DNA from: Teichococcus wenyumeiae
GTDB taxonomy: Bacteria; Pseudomonadota; Alphaproteobacteria; Acetobacterales; Acetobacteraceae
Reading direction: 5' to 3'
Assembly (NCBI RefSeq): GCF_003696345.1
Contig: NZ_RFLX01000001.1
Span: 248,001-312,000, forward strand
DNA length: 64,000 bases
Positions 62,581 to 64,000 of the stretch are shown here, piece after piece. Position 1 is the first letter of the stretch, and each line of letters opens with the position of its first letter. The position numbers were made by a program, and so were the translations under genes. Under the pieces are notes generated by a model, which ran no database searches, was not told the DNA's origin, and saw only the letters and a list, made by a program, of their open reading frames with translations.

Positions 62581-64000
62581 TCAGCGGCCCGCCAGTGGCC
62601 AGACCAGGGCGATCAGCGGCACGCCCACCACCAGCACGATGGCCGTCAGCGGCGCCCCCAGCCGGGCATAGTCGCCGAAGCGGTAGCCGCCCGGCCCCAT
62701 CACCAGCGTGTTGCACTGGTGGCCGATGGGGGTCAGGAAGTCGCAGGCCGCGCCCACCGCCACCGCCATCAGGAAGGCATCCGGGCTCAGCCCCAGCCGC
62801 TGCGCCAGGCTGGCGGCGATGGGGCCCATCATCAGCACCGTCGCCGCATTGTTGAGGAAGGGCGTCACTGCCATGGCGATGGCCATCATCAGCCCCAGCG
62901 CGCCCAGCGGCGGCAGGTAGCGCACCATGCCTTCCAGCCAGGCGGCGATCAGGTCGGTGCCGCCGGTGGTCTGCACCGCCTCGCTGACCGGGATCAGCGC
63001 GCCCAGCAGCACCAGCACCGGCCATTCCACGGCGTCATAGGCCTCGTGCTTGCTCAGCGTCCGCAGCAGCAGCAGCACCACGGCGGCGCCGAAGAAGGCG
63101 ATGGCCACCGGCACCACATGCAGCGCCACCAGCCCCATGGCCGCCAGCAGCACCAGCAGCGGCAGCCAGGAGCGCCGGCTGCGGCCGAGGGTGATGGCGC
63201 GCTCCGTCAGCGGCAGCACGCGCAGCTCGCCCAGCGCATCGGAAATGGCGGCGGCGCTGCCGCGCAGGATCAGCACATCCCCCGCCCGCAGCCGCAGCGT
63301 GCCCAGGCGCTGGGTGATGCGGTGGCCACGCCGGCTGACCGCCAGCAACCCCAGCCCGAAGCGCTGCTGCAGGCGGGAGCGGGCGGCGGTGGAGCCCGCC
63401 AGCGGCGATTCGGCTGTGACCACGCCTTCCACCACATTGGCTTCCTCCGCCCCCTCCTCCCCCGCCAGGCGCAGCCCGGCGCGGGCGACGATGCGCTCCA
63501 GCTCCTCCGGGTCGCCTTCCAGCAGCAGCACGTCCCCGGCGCGGATGGTCCAGCCGGGGGTGGGCACGAAGCGGCGGAAGCGCTCGCGGATGATGCTGGC
63601 CACGGTGACGCGGCCTTCCGTCATGGCCTCCAGCGCCGCCACGTCGCTGCCGGCGATGGCCGCGCCCTCCGGCACCAGGGCCTCGATGGTGTAGTCCTCG
63701 ATGGCCGGGCCGGCATCGCTGGGCGCGCGCCGGCCGCGCGGCAGCAGCCGCCAGCCGAAGGCCAGGAAGACGATGCCCGCCAGCGCGATGCCGAGGCCCA
63801 CGGGCGTGAAGTCGAACATGCCGAAGGGCTGGCCGGTGACCTCCGCCCGCACCCGCGCCACGATGATGTTGGGCGAGGTGCCGGTCATGGTGATCAGCCC
63901 GCCGATCAGCGAGGCGAAGGCCATGGGCATCAGCAGCGAGGAGGCCGAGGTGCCGGTGCGCCGCGTGAGCTGGAAGGCCACCGGCATGAAGATGGCCAGC
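62581..64000 (-). CDS. SLC13-family permease with two TrkA-C domains (C-terminal part)
   Basis: The visible 473 codons run off the right edge, so the start is missing. The protein has membrane segments such as LPLLVLLAAMGLVALHVVPV and IAMAVTPFLNNAATVLMMG, which contains the SLC13/DASS transport motif. Two TrkA-C-like cytosolic domains lie between (for example YTIEALVPEGAAIAG and RVTVASIIRERFRRF; then GITQRLGTLRLRAGDVLIL-like sequence). This architecture is typical of CitT/YbhI-like carboxylate or sulfate permeases; the solute is not known. It converges with the response regulator with 11 bases between. Confidence 0.9.
   Translation of the reverse strand, partial: LAIFMPVAFQLTRRTGTSASSLLMPMAFASLIGGLITMTGTSPNIIVARVRAEVTGQPFGMFDFTPVGLGIALAGIVFLAFGWRLLPRGRRAPSDAGPAIEDYTIEALVPEGAAIAGSDVAALEAMTEGRVTVASIIRERFRRFVPTPGWTIRAGDVLLLEGDPEELERIVARAGLRLAGEEGAEEANVVEGVVTAESPLAGSTAARSRLQQRFGLGLLAVSRRGHRITQRLGTLRLRAGDVLILRGSAAAISDALGELRVLPLTERAITLGRSRRSWLPLLVLLAAMGLVALHVVPVAIAFFGAAVVLLLLRTLSKHEAYDAVEWPVLVLLGALIPVSEAVQTTGGTDLIAAWLEGMVRYLPPLGALGLMMAIAMAVTPFLNNAATVLMMGPIAASLAQRLGLSPDAFLMAVAVGAACDFLTPIGHQCNTLVMGPGGYRFGDYARLGAPLTAIVLVVGVPLIALVWPLAGR

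Overview
The window is high-GC DNA (roughly 68-70% by eye) with gene order and protein types typical of an alphaproteobacterium. The block rpsA - sppA - ihfB - lapA - pyrF - trpF - trpB - trpA is a known alphaproteobacterial arrangement. The Bug/Tct tripartite transporter set, the TarD-type dehydratase and the abundance of Zn-dehydrogenases and short-chain reductases suggest an Acetobacteraceae-like organism such as Roseomonas; that assignment is inference. No rRNA, tRNA, CRISPR array, prophage or complete insertion sequence was seen.

Layout. 1-6.8 kb: the end of an Fe/Mn superoxide dismutase gene, a DnaJ-class co-chaperone, a two-gene unit behind an AT-rich promoter island (nucleotidyltransferase/small-molecule kinase fusion plus a large TPR protein), Ohr peroxidase and a MOSC protein. 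6.9-14.2 kb: rmuC, a Mn riboswitch with mntP, purH, two alpha/beta hydrolases and a TerC/Alx transporter. 14.5-19.5 kb: zinc-finger protein, polA, a class IV aminotransferase and an RluA-type pseudouridine synthase. 20-27.2 kb: rpsA through trpA, with pyrimidine and tryptophan genes translationally coupled. 27.3-34.1 kb: dehydrogenases, small stress-type proteins, an SMP-30 lactonase, a class-I glutamine-amidotransferase-like hydrolase, LolA and a VanX-type dipeptidase.

34.1-45.1 kb is the highlight: a compact catecholate siderophore locus with an enterobactin-type gene set. A strong sigma-70-like promoter with a Fur-box-like sequence precedes yncE, entC, entE, entB (isochorismatase only), a free-standing aryl carrier protein, entF (C-A-T-TE, serine code), entA and a Fes/IroE-like esterase. 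Most of these genes overlap by 1-8 bases. Isochorismatase plus carrier protein look like one EntB split by a stop codon. A decayed MFS exporter lies just beyond. No phosphopantetheinyl transferase, TonB receptor or intact exporter is in the window.

45.3-64 kb: YjbQ, a small lipoprotein, an OhrR-type peroxide sensor divergent from a secreted protein and a chloroperoxidase-like hydrolase, a dehydrogenase/Gfo-Idh-MocA pair, a TctCAB uptake system, a TPP-dependent oxidase/decarboxylase, YidB, a LysR regulator divergent from a TarD-like dehydratase, a hybrid histidine kinase with its partner CheY-like protein, and the C-terminal part of an SLC13 transporter.

A dispersed intergenic repeat of about 50 bp (a GC-rich palindrome centred on GAATGAATTC followed by a C/T-rich tail ending near TTCGAG) occurs eight times plus one degenerate copy, often as facing pairs.
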